From Salipiger bermudensis (GTDB lineage: Bacteria > Pseudomonadota > Alphaproteobacteria > Rhodobacterales > Rhodobacteraceae): a DNA stretch of 64,000 bases. A program made the translations under genes and the position numbers. Below the pieces are notes generated by a model. That model worked only from the letters and a program-made list of their open reading frames with translations. It had not been told where the DNA came from and searched no databases. Numbering within the stretch: position 1 is the stretch's first letter; the number at the start of each line of letters is the position of its first letter. The stretch covers positions 1 to 64,000 of the forward strand of contig NZ_JAHVIA010000007.1 in assembly GCF_019801965.1 (NCBI RefSeq), read 5' to 3'. Shown in pieces: positions 48,224 through 58,326 of this stretch.

Positions 48224-49366
48224 ATGCCCCTTGATGCCCCGACCCTCAATTCGCTCGGCCTGCCCAAGCCGCCGTCCGAGACGCGTGTCGTGGTCGCCAT
48301 GTCCGGCGGCGTCGACAGCTCGGTTGTCGCCGCGATGCTGGCCGAGGAAGGCTATGACGTCGTCGGCGTGACGCTGCAGCTCTACGATCACGGCGCGGCG
48401 CTGGCCAAGAAAGGCGCCTGCTGCGCCGGCATCGACATCCACGATGCCCGCCGCGTGGCCGAGCAGATGGGCTTCCCGCATTACGTGCTCGACTACGAGA
48501 ACATCTTCCGCGACGCGGTGATCGACGAGTTCGCCGAGAGCTATCTCGGTGGCGCCACGCCGGTGCCCTGCATCCGCTGCAACGAGCGGGTGAAGTTCAA
48601 GGACCTGCTCGAGACCGCCAAGGATCTCGACGCCGATTGCATGGCGACCGGGCATTACATCCAGCGCATGGTGGGCGCGAAGGGCCCCGAGCTGCACTCC
48701 GCGGCTGATGCCAACCGCGACCAGAGCTACTTCCTGTTCTCGACCACGCCCGAGCAGCTCGACTACCTGCGCTTCCCGCTGGGGCATCTCAAGAGCAAGG
48801 CCGAGACCCGGGAGCTGGCGGCGAAATACGGGCTGAGCGTGGCCGACAAGCCCGACAGCCAGGACATCTGCTTCGTCCCCGACGGCAACTATGCGTCGGT
48901 GATCGAGAAGCTGCGCCCCGGTGCGGCGGAGCCGGGCGAGATCGTGCATGCGGACGGCCGGGTGCTGGGCGAGCATCGTGGCGTGATCCACTACACCATC
49001 GGCCAGCGCCGGGGTCTTGGCATCGGCGGGCTGACCGAGCCGCTCTACGTGGTGAAGCTCGATGTCGACACCAAGCGGGTGATCGTCGGCCCCAAGGAGA
49101 TGCTGGCGACCCGCAAGGTGCCGGTGCGCGAGATCAACTGGTTGGGCGACGAGCCCTTCACCTCGCGCGAGGAATGGCATCTCTCTGTCAAGGTGCGCTC
49201 GACGCGGCCGCCGCGCGAGGCCATCGTTCGACCGATCTCCGAGACCGAGGCCGAGGTCGAGCTGGTGGTCGCCGAGGAAGGCATCTCGCCCGGTCAGGCC
49301 TGCGTGTTCTACGATCCCGAGAGCAGCCGGATCTTCGGCGGCGGCTGGATCTGGCGCGGGTATTGA
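48224..49366 (+). CDS. mnmA: tRNA-uridine 2-sulfurtransferase
   Basis: A 380-residue MnmA, which adds sulfur at position 2 of the wobble uridine in Glu, Gln and Lys tRNAs. The PP-loop SGGVDSS (27-33), the catalytic cysteines in CIRCNE and in QDICFV, and the tRNA-binding C-terminal barrel are all present. Divergent from sciP with 128 bases between, so each has its own promoter. Confidence 0.96.
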   Translation: MPLDAPTLNSLGLPKPPSETRVVVAMSGGVDSSVVAAMLAEEGYDVVGVTLQLYDHGAALAKKGACCAGIDIHDARRVAEQMGFPHYVLDYENIFRDAVIDEFAESYLGGATPVPCIRCNERVKFKDLLETAKDLDADCMATGHYIQRMVGAKGPELHSAADANRDQSYFLFSTTPEQLDYLRFPLGHLKSKAETRELAAKYGLSVADKPDSQDICFVPDGNYASVIEKLRPGAAEPGEIVHADGRVLGEHRGVIHYTIGQRRGLGIGGLTEPLYVVKLDVDTKRVIVGPKEMLATRKVPVREINWLGDEPFTSREEWHLSVKVRSTRPPREAIVRPISETEAEVELVVAEEGISPGQACVFYDPESSRIFGGGWIWRGY

Positions 49367-49756
49367 GGGCTCAGGGGAGCGCGATCTAGGCCCCCTCGAC
49401 CTGACCGATCAACGAGACCTATTCAAGCGCCTCTTGCCAGGGGCGCCGCCGCGCATCGTCGGTCCGCGGGTTGGCGATCTTACGGTGGAATCCCTCGATT
49501 TATCCCGGCCACGTCCGGAGGACGTCGAAGCTGTGCGCCCAGCGTCACAATTTCGCCGGCCCGGGGGGCGGGTCATGCCGAAGGCATGCCTCCGGCATGA
49601 CCGATGCGCGGCGGCCTACGGCCTTGATTCCGCGCAGCGGGCTTCGCGCTCGAGCACTTTCCCTTCTGACGCGCTTCCACTGGGTCTTCCTCGAAGCGCG
49701 CTTTCTCGCCCGCAGCGTGGCTCCTTCGAAGCCAGCCGTCTGAGGATGCCCGCCCG
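49367..49756. other. Intergenic region with repeat copy A
   Basis: No gene is supported in these 390 bases between mnmA and the last transporter gene (convergent). It holds the repeat at 49443-49635 and a perfect hairpin GGTCATGCC/GGCATGACC (49571-49579 with 49594-49602) that may end transcription. Confidence 0.55.
49443..49635 (+). repeat. Dispersed intergenic repeat, copy A
   Basis: Shares blocks in the same order with 55250-55420: CGCCGCCGCGC, CCCGCGGG-like, TTTATCC, TCCGGAGGACGTCGA-like, GTCACAATTTCGCC-like, GGCCCGGGGGGCGGG, and the end GCGCGGCGGCCTACGGCC then TTGATTCCGCGC. It contains nested palindromes. Probably a family repeat spread through the genome. Confidence 0.6.
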
Positions 49757-50632
49757 CTACCGCCCCTGCTCGCGCCGGCTGAGGAAGGTGTGCAGCAGCG
49801 CCCCCGCCACGGTCAGCAGGATGATCACCGTGCCGACGGCGTTGATCACCGGCGGGTGGCCGTTGGGGTTGCGCGCCATGGCGCCGATCTCGGTGGCGAA
49901 GGTGCAGGCGCCTCCCTTGGCGAACATGGTGGTGTTGTAGTTCTCCATGCTCGCCATCAGCGCGATCACCGCCGCCGAGGCCAGCGCCGGGGCGAGATAG
50001 GGCAGCGTCAGGCGGCGGAAGACGCGGAACGGCGTCGCGCCGAGATCCAGCGCCGCCTCCTCGAGTTCCACCGGCTGGCGCTGCAGCCGCGCCATCAGGA
50101 TCAGCATCGGGTAGCCGGCGATGAAGGTGGTCTGCGCCATCACGATGGTGAAGAGCCCGGCATCGACCCCCATGCGGCTCCAGAACACCAGCGCCGAGAG
50201 GCCGAGAACGATCCCCGGCGCCAGCATCGGCGACAGCAGCACCCACCACAGCGCGCTGTTGGCACGCGAGCGCCAGCGGGTCAGCAGCACCGCGCCGGAA
50301 AGCCCCAACAGCAGCGACAGCGGCACCACCATGGCGGCGACGTAGAGCGAATTGCCGAAGCAGCTGATGAAGCGGCCCCGGTCGAGGGCGCGCAGCACCG
50401 GGTCGGCCCGCAGCGCCTCGTCGGGCATCCAGAAGAACGCGTACCACTTGGTGGTGAAGCCGCGCCACTCGGTCACCGAGGGCGGCGAGATATCATTGAA
50501 GGACGACAGGATCATCAAGAGCAGCGGCAGGAACATGAACACCAGGAAGGCCCAGGTGTAGGCGGTGAGCAGGCCGTCGGCGGTCAGCAGGCGGAGCCGG
50601 CGGCGCGGGGGCGTGTGGGAGAGATCGGTCAT
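49757..50632 (-). CDS. ABC transporter permease (PotC-like)
   Basis: A 291-residue inner-membrane permease with six membrane segments and the EAA loop (EEAALDLGATPFRVFRRLTL) that docks the ATPase. It belongs to the spermidine/putrescine (PotC) group and ends in RREQGR. It overlaps the other permease by four bases. A longer upstream reading of this frame is spurious. Substrate could be a polyamine or a related amine. Confidence 0.88.
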   Translation of the reverse strand: MTDLSHTPPRRRLRLLTADGLLTAYTWAFLVFMFLPLLLMILSSFNDISPPSVTEWRGFTTKWYAFFWMPDEALRADPVLRALDRGRFISCFGNSLYVAAMVVPLSLLLGLSGAVLLTRWRSRANSALWWVLLSPMLAPGIVLGLSALVFWSRMGVDAGLFTIVMAQTTFIAGYPMLILMARLQRQPVELEEAALDLGATPFRVFRRLTLPYLAPALASAAVIALMASMENYNTTMFAKGGACTFATEIGAMARNPNGHPPVINAVGTVIILLTVAGALLHTFLSRREQGR

Positions 50633-52158
50633 TGCACCCTCGCGAAATCCTTGAGCCGCGTGCGCATCAGCCACATGAACAGCGCCACCAGCAGGAAGCA
50701 GACGATGGTGTAGGCAAAGCTGTAGGCGGCGCCGGCATTGGCGTTGGGGCTCTCGAAGAACTTGTTGTAGATCGTCTGGCTGAACCATTCCGCCTGCAGG
50801 CCGCGGCTGATGATGCGCGGCACCGAGAAGGCGCCGGCGGCGAGCATGAAGGTGGCGATGGTGCCGACCGCGATGCCGGGCTTGGAATGCGGGATGATGA
50901 TGCGGCGATGCACCCGCCACGGGCTCGCGCCGAGATCGCGGGCGGCTTCGATCTGGTTGCGGTCGAGCGTGCTCATGACGTTGTAGATCGGGAACACCAT
51001 GAACAGCACATAGGTGTAGACGATGACGAGGAAGACGGTGCCCGGGAAGCGCTTGAACTGGATCGGCACGTCGATCAGCCCGAGCCATTGCAGCAGCCCG
51101 TTGATCAGCCCAGCATTGTCGATGATCGTGGTCCAGGCATAGATCCGCATCAGCTCGACGATGGCGTAGGGGATGATCAGCCCGAGAAACAGCCAGACCG
51201 CCTGCCGCGGCGGGCTCGCCAGCGCCACCTTGTAGGCGATGGGGTAGCACAGAAGCAGCGCCAGCGCGGTGGCGATCACCGCTTGGATCAGCGTGCGGGT
51301 CAGCGTCACCAGTCCGATGCGGCTGTAGGTCTCGCCGTCGCGCTCGAAGCGCAGCCCGACGAGGCCCATGAGCTTGTTGGAGAGCTTGGCGTTCTCGATG
51401 GCGCGCTGGGAGTCGGATTGCGGGATCAGCCGGGCCTCGAACAGCGTGCCGAAGTTCGACAGCGTGTAGGGCGATGCGCTGGCCTCCGCCTCGCGGATGC
51501 GCACCGAGGCCTCGCGGGCCAGCGCCTCGATCTCCTCGGCGGCGGCGATCTGGTCATCGATGGGCGCGGTGTCGGAGACGGTGAGAAGCGGCAGGCCGTA
51601 GGCCTCGTCGAGCCAGGTCTCGCCGCCGCTGAGCGGCTGGTGGGTGGTGGCGCGCTCGCATTGCAGGATGTAGGGGCGCGTGGGGATGGCCTCCTCGGCC
51701 GCTGGCGCCGCCTCCTCGGCAGCGCCAGCGCCGCCGGTCATCGAGGGGATGGCGAGGCCGCCGGACGGGGCAGGCTCAGATGCGCTGCCGGTCATGGAGG
51801 GGATCGCCAGACCGCCCGAGGGCGCGGGCTCGGGCTCGGAGGCGCCGCCGGACATCGACGGAATGGCCATCCCCCCGGAAGACGCCGCCCCGCCCGACAT
51901 CGACGGGATCGCCATGCCGCCCGTCGCGGCGGCGGGGGCGTCGTCGGTGTCATAGGTCTTCAGCACCGAGATGCAGGTGCGCGCATCCCGCGCCAGACCC
52001 TGCGCCACCGAGCTGTCGAGCGCCCGCGAGGGCGCGGTCAGGGCGCGTTCAACCATGGTGAGCTGCGGCAGCACGATCAGCATCAGCCCCCAGGCCGCCG
52101 CGGCCAGGAAGAAAACCAGCGTCAGGCCCCGGCCATAGCCCTGCAGCAGCCCGCTCAT
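50629..52158 (-). CDS. ABC transporter permease (PotB-like) with Gly-rich repeat insert
   Basis: A 509-residue permease, about 200 longer than PotB. After the first membrane segment (LTLVFFLAAAAWGLMLIVL) comes a periplasmic region of about 230 residues with four repeats of GG(M/L)AIPSM(S/T)G (about 80-145) rich in Pro/Ser/Glu, then a helical part. The transport core (from about 285) has the usual segments and EAA loop (EAARDLGASPWRVHRRIIIP). It overlaps the ATPase gene before it by four bases. Confidence 0.87.
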   Translation of the reverse strand: MSGLLQGYGRGLTLVFFLAAAAWGLMLIVLPQLTMVERALTAPSRALDSSVAQGLARDARTCISVLKTYDTDDAPAAATGGMAIPSMSGGAASSGGMAIPSMSGGASEPEPAPSGGLAIPSMTGSASEPAPSGGLAIPSMTGGAGAAEEAAPAAEEAIPTRPYILQCERATTHQPLSGGETWLDEAYGLPLLTVSDTAPIDDQIAAAEEIEALAREASVRIREAEASASPYTLSNFGTLFEARLIPQSDSQRAIENAKLSNKLMGLVGLRFERDGETYSRIGLVTLTRTLIQAVIATALALLLCYPIAYKVALASPPRQAVWLFLGLIIPYAIVELMRIYAWTTIIDNAGLINGLLQWLGLIDVPIQFKRFPGTVFLVIVYTYVLFMVFPIYNVMSTLDRNQIEAARDLGASPWRVHRRIIIPHSKPGIAVGTIATFMLAAGAFSVPRIISRGLQAEWFSQTIYNKFFESPNANAGAAYSFAYTIVCFLLVALFMWLMRTRLKDFARVQ

Positions 52159-53258
52159 TGCGCCGCCAGCTCCTGCCCGGTGCGCGCCAGCGCGCCGCGC
52201 GGCAGGATCACCGCCTGCTCCGGCGCGAAGCCCAGCCGCATGGCCGCGGCGCCCTGAAGCTCGGGCGCGTGGCCGTCATTGGTCACATGCACCGCGATCT
52301 CGCTGCCCTGCGCGTCGAAGAACAGGTTGAGGAAGGCACCCTCGAGGTCGCGCCGCTGAAGCTGCGCCTCGAGCCCGTTCTCGCCGCCGCCGATCGTCAT
52401 CGCCTCGGGGCGCACGAAGAGCATCGCCTCTGCGCCGGGCGCCAGCTGCTCTGGGTTGCGGGCGCGGAACCGACCCAGCGGGGTCTCGATCTGCGCCATG
52501 CCGTTCTCGACCGCCACGAGGCGCCCGTCGAAACGGTTGGTCTCGCCCACGAAGCTCGCGGCGAAGGCGGTGCGCGGGCGGGAATAGATCTCGTCTCCGG
52601 TCCCCACCTGCTCGATCACGCCGTTGTTCATCACCGCGATGCGGTCGGACATGGTCAGCGCTTCGCCCTGGTCGTGGGTGATGTAGATGAAGGTGACACC
52701 GGTCTTCTTCTGGATCGCACGCAGCTCGGCGCGCATGTGCTGGCGCAGCTTGAGATCGAGCGCCGAGAGCGGCTCGTCGAGCAGAAGCACCGCCGGCTCC
52801 ACCGCCAGCGCCCGGGCGATGGCGACGCGCTGGCGCTGGCCGCCGGAAAGCTCGGAGGGCAGCTTGTCGCCCTGATCGCCGAGCGCCACCAGATCGAGCA
52901 GCTCCTGCGCCTTGGCGCGGCGGGCCTTCTTGCCGACGCCGCGGGCCTCGAGCCCGAAGGCCACGTTTTCCCAGACAGGCATCAGCGGAAACAGCGCGAG
53001 GTTCTGGAAGATCAGCGCCGTGGGCCGGGCGTTGGGGCCGCTGCCGGCCATGTCCTCGCCGCCGATCAGCACCCGGCCCGCGCTTGGCTCGATGAAGCCC
53101 GAGACCGCGCGCAGGATCGTCGTCTTGCCGCAGCCCGAGGGGCCGAGGATCGAGAAGAACTCTCCCGCCTCGATGACGAGATCGGTGGGTTCGACGGCGG
53201 TGAAGCCGTTGGGATAGGTGATGGAGACGCTGTCGAGCGTCACGTCCTTGCCGCGCAT
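52155..53258 (-). CDS. ABC transporter ATP-binding protein (PotA-like)
   Basis: A 367-residue ATPase: Walker A GPSGCGKTT (39-47), signature LSGGQRQRVAIARAL, Walker B LLLDEPLSALD and switch H in YITHDQGEA. The C-terminal TOBE domain (about 270-360) is typical for importers of polyamines, iron or sugars. It powers uptake by the two permeases encoded after it. Confidence 0.95.
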   Translation of the reverse strand: MRGKDVTLDSVSITYPNGFTAVEPTDLVIEAGEFFSILGPSGCGKTTILRAVSGFIEPSAGRVLIGGEDMAGSGPNARPTALIFQNLALFPLMPVWENVAFGLEARGVGKKARRAKAQELLDLVALGDQGDKLPSELSGGQRQRVAIARALAVEPAVLLLDEPLSALDLKLRQHMRAELRAIQKKTGVTFIYITHDQGEALTMSDRIAVMNNGVIEQVGTGDEIYSRPRTAFAASFVGETNRFDGRLVAVENGMAQIETPLGRFRARNPEQLAPGAEAMLFVRPEAMTIGGGENGLEAQLQRRDLEGAFLNLFFDAQGSEIAVHVTNDGHAPELQGAAAMRLGFAPEQAVILPRGALARTGQELAAQ

Positions 53259-53367
53259 GGCCTGCTCCGTGGGGTCTTTCGCCGGGGGCCTAGAGGGCGC
53301 GCCCGATGCGTGCGAAGAGCGGGCCCTGCGGCCCGCCCTCCCTGTCGTTCAGGATCACCAGGGCCGG

Positions 53368-54492
53368 TCAGGCGTTGGTGATGATCTCGACATACTCGTT
53401 GCGGATCGGATCGAAGAACGGCGTCGAGGCCTGCCACCACCACATGTTGCCGAGCACCTCGTCGGTATAGACCTCGTTGAACTGGCGCTTGAACTCCTCG
53501 CTGGCAAAGTCGGCGGCACCGATCACCGCCGAGTTGTAGCCGGTGTTGTTGGCGAACATGCCGCCCACTTCCGGGGTCAGCATGAAGTTGATGAAGGCCA
53601 CCGCCTGCTCCGGGTTCGGCGCGTTGCGCAGGATGCCCATGGTGTCCATCCAGGTGATGATGCCTTCCTTGGGCGCGCGGTAGACGTAGTCCGGGTTCTC
53701 GCGGTTGAGCAGCAGGCCGGTGGTGTCCCAGGTCTGGCCGATGACGCAGCCGGCATCCTTGAAGGCGGCGGTGGCCTCGGTGGCGTTGTTCCAGAAGGCG
53801 CCGAAGTTCTCCTTGTTGGAGAGGATCCATTCCGTCACGGCCTTCCAGACCCGGTGCGCGTCCTCTTCCGACTTGTAGACATCGAGCATGCGGTTCGAGG
53901 GCACCTCGCCGGTGGCGTCGAGGTAGAGCCCGGCGCCGATGATCACTGATTTCTGGCGGAAGGCGGCGGCCCCCTGGGCGGCGTCCTGCAGGAACAGGTC
54001 GCCGAAGGAGAGATCGGCGTCCGAGATCGGCAGCGCGGCGCGGTTGAGGGTGATGCCCTCGGTGCCCCAGTCATGCGGCAGCAGGATCTGCGCGCCATTG
54101 TGCGAGGCGCCGAGCGCCACGCTGTCGCGCAGGAAGCTGGGATAGATCGCGTCCATGTTGACGTCTGCCGGCACCGGCGCGAAGTAGCTTTCGCCGTCCT
54201 CGTCGAGATAGTTCACCGCGGTGTCGATCGAGGGGAAGACCACGTCGAAATCGCCGCCATTGGAAGCGCGCACGATCGACTGCGCCTCGTCGTTGGAACC
54301 GTAGGTGGTGATCTCGAGCTTGATGCCGGTCTCGGCCTCGAACTTCTCGGCGATGTTGGGCTGTACGTAATCCTGCCAGGTCAGCACCTTGACGGTGCCC
54401 GAGGCGGCGAGCGCATCATGCGCGCGCAGCACGGCGGGAGCCGCGACCGCGGTCGCGGTCATCTTCATCGCGGAACGACGGGTGATCTTCAT
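53368..54492 (-). CDS. Periplasmic substrate-binding protein (PotD/PotF-like)
   Basis: A 374-residue binding protein with a twin-arginine-like signal (KITRRSAMKMTATAVAAPAV, cut after ALA near residue 29). The mature part begins TVKVLTWQDYVQPNIAEKFE and contains TWDTTGLLL and GMFANNTGYNS, matching the polyamine-binding group. First gene of the operon; AGAAGGGA stands ahead of ATG 54492. The ligand is not certain; related members also bind other amines. Confidence 0.9.
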   Translation of the reverse strand: MKITRRSAMKMTATAVAAPAVLRAHDALAASGTVKVLTWQDYVQPNIAEKFEAETGIKLEITTYGSNDEAQSIVRASNGGDFDVVFPSIDTAVNYLDEDGESYFAPVPADVNMDAIYPSFLRDSVALGASHNGAQILLPHDWGTEGITLNRAALPISDADLSFGDLFLQDAAQGAAAFRQKSVIIGAGLYLDATGEVPSNRMLDVYKSEEDAHRVWKAVTEWILSNKENFGAFWNNATEATAAFKDAGCVIGQTWDTTGLLLNRENPDYVYRAPKEGIITWMDTMGILRNAPNPEQAVAFINFMLTPEVGGMFANNTGYNSAVIGAADFASEEFKRQFNEVYTDEVLGNMWWWQASTPFFDPIRNEYVEIITNA

Positions 54493-54767
54493 CTCTTAAT
54501 CCCTTCTGTTGGAAATCGCGGGCTCTTCGGGCCCGGATGGATCGCCGGTTAATCCGGTTCGTATTCATAGCTGTGACGAAGTTGTAACAAGCGGATGACA
54601 GCTGGCAATGGGTCAATCCACCTATGGGCGATCCTGACCCAACGTCGCCTTGGCGGGCCCAGGCTGGAATGCCACGGCTTTCGGCGCTGTCGGTGCCTAA
54701 GTTCGGCAAGGCTGGCCCCGGCGCGCGATCCGGTCCATGACTTGCGCGCAACTGCCGGAGTGCCGCC

Positions 54768-55109
54768 ATGACCGCCGCCATGACCTACGTGATCCTCGCC
54801 TTCGCCGTGCTTGCCGAAACTATCGGCACCGCCGCGCTGCAGGCCAGCCAGCAATTCACCCGGCCCCTGCCCTCGGTGCTGGTGGTGATCTCCTACGCAC
54901 TGGCGTTCTGGCTGCTGTCGATCGTGCTGCGCAGCCTGCCGGTGGGCATCGCCTATGCGCTGTGGTCGGGGCTCGGCATCGTGTTCATCGCCATCATCGG
55001 ACTGGTGGTCTTCGGGCAGCGGCTCGACTGGCCGGCGGTGCTCGGGATTGCGCTGATCCTCGCGGGCATCCTGGTGATCAACCTGTTCTCCGCGACGACG
55101 GGGCATTGA
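54768..55109 (+). CDS. Small multidrug resistance (SMR) efflux protein
   Basis: A 113-residue SMR protein with four membrane helices. The essential proton/drug-binding glutamate is E17 in LAETIGT, and WSGLGIVFIAIIGLVVFGQ is the conserved third-helix region. EmrE/QacE-like rather than guanidinium-type, judging by the first helix. GGAG precedes ATG 54768. Divergent from the transporter operon. Confidence 0.92.
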   Translation: MTAAMTYVILAFAVLAETIGTAALQASQQFTRPLPSVLVVISYALAFWLLSIVLRSLPVGIAYALWSGLGIVFIAIIGLVVFGQRLDWPAVLGIALILAGILVINLFSATTGH

Positions 55110-55621
55110 GGGGGGGGGCGAGACGGCCAGCCCCGCCAGCAGGGCGCGCGACTGTGCGCCGTAGACATTGGGGGGCCTTCGATCCTGCTCGACCAAGCCT
55201 CAATTCCAACGCTCTCACCAGGGCCCCAGAAACTCACGAGCAAGCTCGGGACGCCGCCGCGCCATCGCCGGCCCGCGGGATGGCGACACAGCACTTTGAG
55301 CCTCTTGTTTTATCCGGCTCAAATCCGAAGGACCTCGACACTCAGTGCGGGCGTCACCAAATCGCCAGCCCGGGGGGCGGGCCGGCGATGGCGCGGCGGC
55401 CTGCGGCCTTGATTCCGCGCTCGAGCTCCGTTCGACCCTCCGCATCGGCGCTATCGTCAGGCAAGGCGTTTCCGACACCCGCTTTCCTCTACGCCCCGCC
55501 CAAACCCGCGCCCAAGCGGAAACGCAGAGCCAGTATATGAAGGCGCAACGGGCAAGCGGCTTGCCTTTTGCGGCGGTCCCCGGTAGGGGGCGCGCAACCC
55601 TCCCCTTTAAAGGCTCACCCC
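55110..55621. other. Intergenic region with repeat copy B
   Basis: No gene is supported in about 510 bases before typA. It starts with a run of G directly after the SMR stop and contains the repeat at 55250-55420. The last 60 bases before the typA ATG are the likely promoter/leader; the start is preceded by CCCTTTAAAGGC. Confidence 0.5.
55250..55420 (+). repeat. Dispersed intergenic repeat, copy B
   Basis: Partner of the copy at 49443-49635, in the same orientation. The best-kept parts are ACGCCGCCGCGC, GCCCGCGGG, the AGCCCGGGGGGCGGG block and GCGCGGCGGCCTGCGGCC with TTGATTCCGCGC. The middle has diverged strongly. Confidence 0.6.
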
Positions 55622-57439
55622 ATGGACCTGCGCAATATCGCAATCATCGCTCACGTGGACCACGGCAAGACCACGCTTGTCGACGAATTGCTGAAACAAT
55701 CCGGCGCATTCCGCGAAAACCAGGCCGTCGCCGAGCGCGCGATGGACAGCAACGACCTCGAGCGCGAGCGCGGCATCACCATCTTCGCCAAGCCCACCTC
55801 GGTCGAGTGGAAGAACACCCGCATCAACATCGTCGACACCCCCGGCCACGCCGATTTCGGCGGCGAGGTGGAGCGTATCCTGAGCATGGTCGACGGTGTC
55901 GTGCTGCTGGTCGACGCCGCCGAAGGCCCGATGCCTCAGACCAAGTTCGTGACCTCCAAGGCGCTGGCGCTGGGCCTGCGCCCGATCGTGGTGCTCAACA
56001 AGGTCGACAAGCCCGACGCCGAGCCCGATCGCGCGCTCGACGAATGCTTCGACCTCTTCGCCTCGCTCGACGCCGACGAAGACCAGCTCGACTTCCCGCA
56101 CATGTATGCCTCGGGCCGCAACGGCTGGGCCGACAGCGAGCTCGACGGTCCGCGCAAGGATCTCTCGGCGCTGTTCAACCTGATCGTCAACCACGTCCCG
56201 GCGCCGAAGCAGATCAAGCACCAGGACGAAGATTTCCGCATGCTGGCCACCACGCTGGGCTCCGACCCCTTCGTCGGCCGCCTGCTGACCGGCCGCATCG
56301 AGACCGGCCGCGTCAAGGTCGGCCAGACGGTGCAGGCGATCAGCCGCATCGGCCAGAAGATCGAGCAGTTCCGCGTCACCCGCGTGCAGGCCTTCCGTGG
56401 CCTCGCGCAGGCCGATATCGAGGAAGGCCTCGCGGGCGACATCGTCTCGCTTGCCGGCATGACCAAGGCCACCGTGGCCGACACGATCTGCGCCCTGGCC
56501 GTCGACGAGCCGCTCGACGCGCAGCCGATCGACCCGCCGACCATCACCGTGACCTTCGGCATCAACGACAGCCCGCTGGCGGGCCGCGACGGCAAGAAGG
56601 TGCAGTCGCGGGTGATCCGCGAGCGGCTGATGAAGGAAGCCGAGGGCAACGTCGCGATCAAGATCAAGGACACCCCCGGCGGCGAGGCCTTCGAGGTCTC
56701 GGGCCGCGGCGAACTGCAGATGGGCGTGCTGATCGAAAACATGCGCCGCGAGGGCTTCGAGCTCAGCATCTCGCGCCCGCAGGTGATCATGAAGGAAGAA
56801 GACGGCCAGCTCATGGAGCCGGTCGAGGAAGCCACCATCGACGTCGATGACGAGTACTCGGGCGCGGTGATCGAGAAGCTCACCGGCAACCGCAAGGGCG
56901 AGCTGGTCGAAATGCGCCCGGCCGGCGCCGGCAAGACGCGCATCATCGCGCATGTGCCGTCGCGCGGCCTGATCGGCTATCACGGCGAGTTCCTCACCGA
57001 CACCCGCGGCACCGGCGTTCTGAACCGCGTGTTCCACGGCTGGACCCCGCATAAGGGCCCGATCCCGGGCCGTCGCGCCGGCGTGCTGATCTCGATGGAG
57101 AACGGCGAGGCGGTGGCCTACGCGCTGTGGAACCTCGAGGATCGCGGCAAGATGTTCCTCGGCGCCCAGGCCCCGGTCTATACCGGCATGATCATCGGCG
57201 AGCACTCGCGCGACAACGATCTCGAGGTCAACCCGCTCAAGGGCAAGAAGCTCACCAACGTGCGGGCCTCCGGCACCGACGAAGCGGTGCGCCTGACCAC
57301 CCCGGTGACGCTGAGCCTTGAAGAGGCGATCGCCTATATCAACGACGACGAGCTCGTCGAGGTGACGCCGAACGCCATCCGCCTGCGCAAGCGCTACCTC
57401 GATCCGCACGAGCGCAAGCGCATGTCGAAGACCCAGTAA
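55622..57439 (+). CDS. typA: Translational GTPase TypA/BipA
   Basis: A 605-residue ribosome-associated GTPase with G1 AHVDHGKTT near residue 9, G3 DTPGHADF (71-78), G4 NKVDKPD, then EF-G-like domains III and V and the TypA-specific C-terminal domain (from about 480). It aids ribosome assembly and growth under stress and cold. The full length matches the family. Confidence 0.97.
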   Translation: MDLRNIAIIAHVDHGKTTLVDELLKQSGAFRENQAVAERAMDSNDLERERGITIFAKPTSVEWKNTRINIVDTPGHADFGGEVERILSMVDGVVLLVDAAEGPMPQTKFVTSKALALGLRPIVVLNKVDKPDAEPDRALDECFDLFASLDADEDQLDFPHMYASGRNGWADSELDGPRKDLSALFNLIVNHVPAPKQIKHQDEDFRMLATTLGSDPFVGRLLTGRIETGRVKVGQTVQAISRIGQKIEQFRVTRVQAFRGLAQADIEEGLAGDIVSLAGMTKATVADTICALAVDEPLDAQPIDPPTITVTFGINDSPLAGRDGKKVQSRVIRERLMKEAEGNVAIKIKDTPGGEAFEVSGRGELQMGVLIENMRREGFELSISRPQVIMKEEDGQLMEPVEEATIDVDDEYSGAVIEKLTGNRKGELVEMRPAGAGKTRIIAHVPSRGLIGYHGEFLTDTRGTGVLNRVFHGWTPHKGPIPGRRAGVLISMENGEAVAYALWNLEDRGKMFLGAQAPVYTGMIIGEHSRDNDLEVNPLKGKKLTNVRASGTDEAVRLTTPVTLSLEEAIAYINDDELVEVTPNAIRLRKRYLDPHERKRMSKTQ

Positions 57440-57451
57440 GCAAGAAATCCC

Positions 57452-57484
57452 GGGCGGGCCCATCGCGGCCCGCCCTTTTTCTTT
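57452..57484 (+). terminator. Terminator of typA
   Basis: GGGCGGGCC (57452-57460) pairs with GGCCCGCCC (57467-57475) with a six-base loop, followed by TTTTTCTTTC. A standard rho-independent terminator 12 bases after the stop. Confidence 0.9.
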
Positions 57485-57521
57485 CGCGCCCGGAGCAGGC
57501 CCGCTGTGCTAGGCTCCGAAC

Positions 57522-58178
57522 ATGCGCCTGCCGTTTCCGCTCCTCGCCCTGGTCCTCGCCCTGCCCGCCTCCGCCGAGACGCTCTGCGAAGGCACGCCGG
57601 TCCGCATGACCGCGCCGCCCGCGCAGGCCGAAACGCTCTGCACCGCCGTTCAGCAGGCCCTGCCCCGGCTCGCCGCCTGCGGGCTCGCGCTCGAGACGCC
57701 GGTCTCGATCACCCTGACCGACAGCCTGCCCGGCGACTGCCTCGGGCTCTACCATTGCGGCGAGCAGCGCATCGAGCTGCTGGCCCCGGAGGCCCTCTCC
57801 GAGCAGCGCCGCACCGACGGCGTCTTCGCCGCCCTTCCCGACGCGCGCTATTTCGACAGCATCGTGATGCACGAGCTGGCCCATGCCGCCCACGATGCCC
57901 GCCCCTGTCCGAGCGGCCTCTGCCTCGCCACGAGCGAATACCTGGCCTACAATTTCCAGATCCTCGGCCTCGCGCCGGAAGACCGCGCCCGCGTCGAGGC
58001 ATCGCTCGACATGCAGAGCCCGGTCTCGCACGATGCCGTCAACAAGATCGTCCTGCTTTTCGCGCCGGATGCCTTCGCCGCCCGCGCCTGGGCCCATCTC
58101 AACCAGCGCGACGATCCCTGCGCCTACCTGCGCCACGTCGCCGCCGGCGATTTCACCTTCGACCGCCCCGCCCGCTGA
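57522..58178 (+). CDS. Secreted protein with HExxH zinc-protease motif
   Basis: A 218-residue protein with a signal peptide (MRLPFPLLALVLALPASA, cut near residue 18). HELAHAAH at 117-124 is the HExxHxxH-type zinc-binding motif of metallopeptidases. Seven or more cysteines suggest disulfides in the periplasm. It belongs to an uncharacterized family common in this bacterial group. Substrate unknown; activity is inferred only from the motif. Confidence 0.75.
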   Translation: MRLPFPLLALVLALPASAETLCEGTPVRMTAPPAQAETLCTAVQQALPRLAACGLALETPVSITLTDSLPGDCLGLYHCGEQRIELLAPEALSEQRRTDGVFAALPDARYFDSIVMHELAHAAHDARPCPSGLCLATSEYLAYNFQILGLAPEDRARVEASLDMQSPVSHDAVNKIVLLFAPDAFAARAWAHLNQRDDPCAYLRHVAAGDFTFDRPAR

Positions 58179-58252
58179 GCCCCGAAGCGCTCCGCCCCCG
58201 GCCAGCCAGCGCCCCGCCCGCTCTTCTCTGGTTCTAAAATACCTCGGGGAGC

Positions 58253-58297
58253 GCGAGGGGCAGCGCCCCTCGCATCCGGCGACGGCCCGAAGGGCCG
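58253..58297. terminator. Paired hairpins between convergent genes
   Basis: GCGAGGGGC-AGC-GCCCCTCGC (58253-58273) and CGGCCC-GAA-GGGCCG (58283-58297) lie between two convergent genes. There are no strong T-runs. They may act as two-way terminators or as an intergenic palindromic repeat. Confidence 0.45.
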
Positions 58298-58326
58298 GCG
58301 CAATCCCTCAGGTCAAGGGCGCGGCC

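Noticed and set aside
49434-49940. 168-codon plus frame after mnmA
   Set aside because: Consists of the dispersed repeat and the complement of the permease gene.
49757-51250. 497-codon minus frame longer than the PotC-like permease
   Set aside because: The upstream part is out of frame inside the other permease; the gene starts at 50632 with a four-base overlap.
55607-57463. 618-codon open frame antisense to typA
   Set aside because: Mirror of an unmistakable TypA gene; no family features and no ribosome site.
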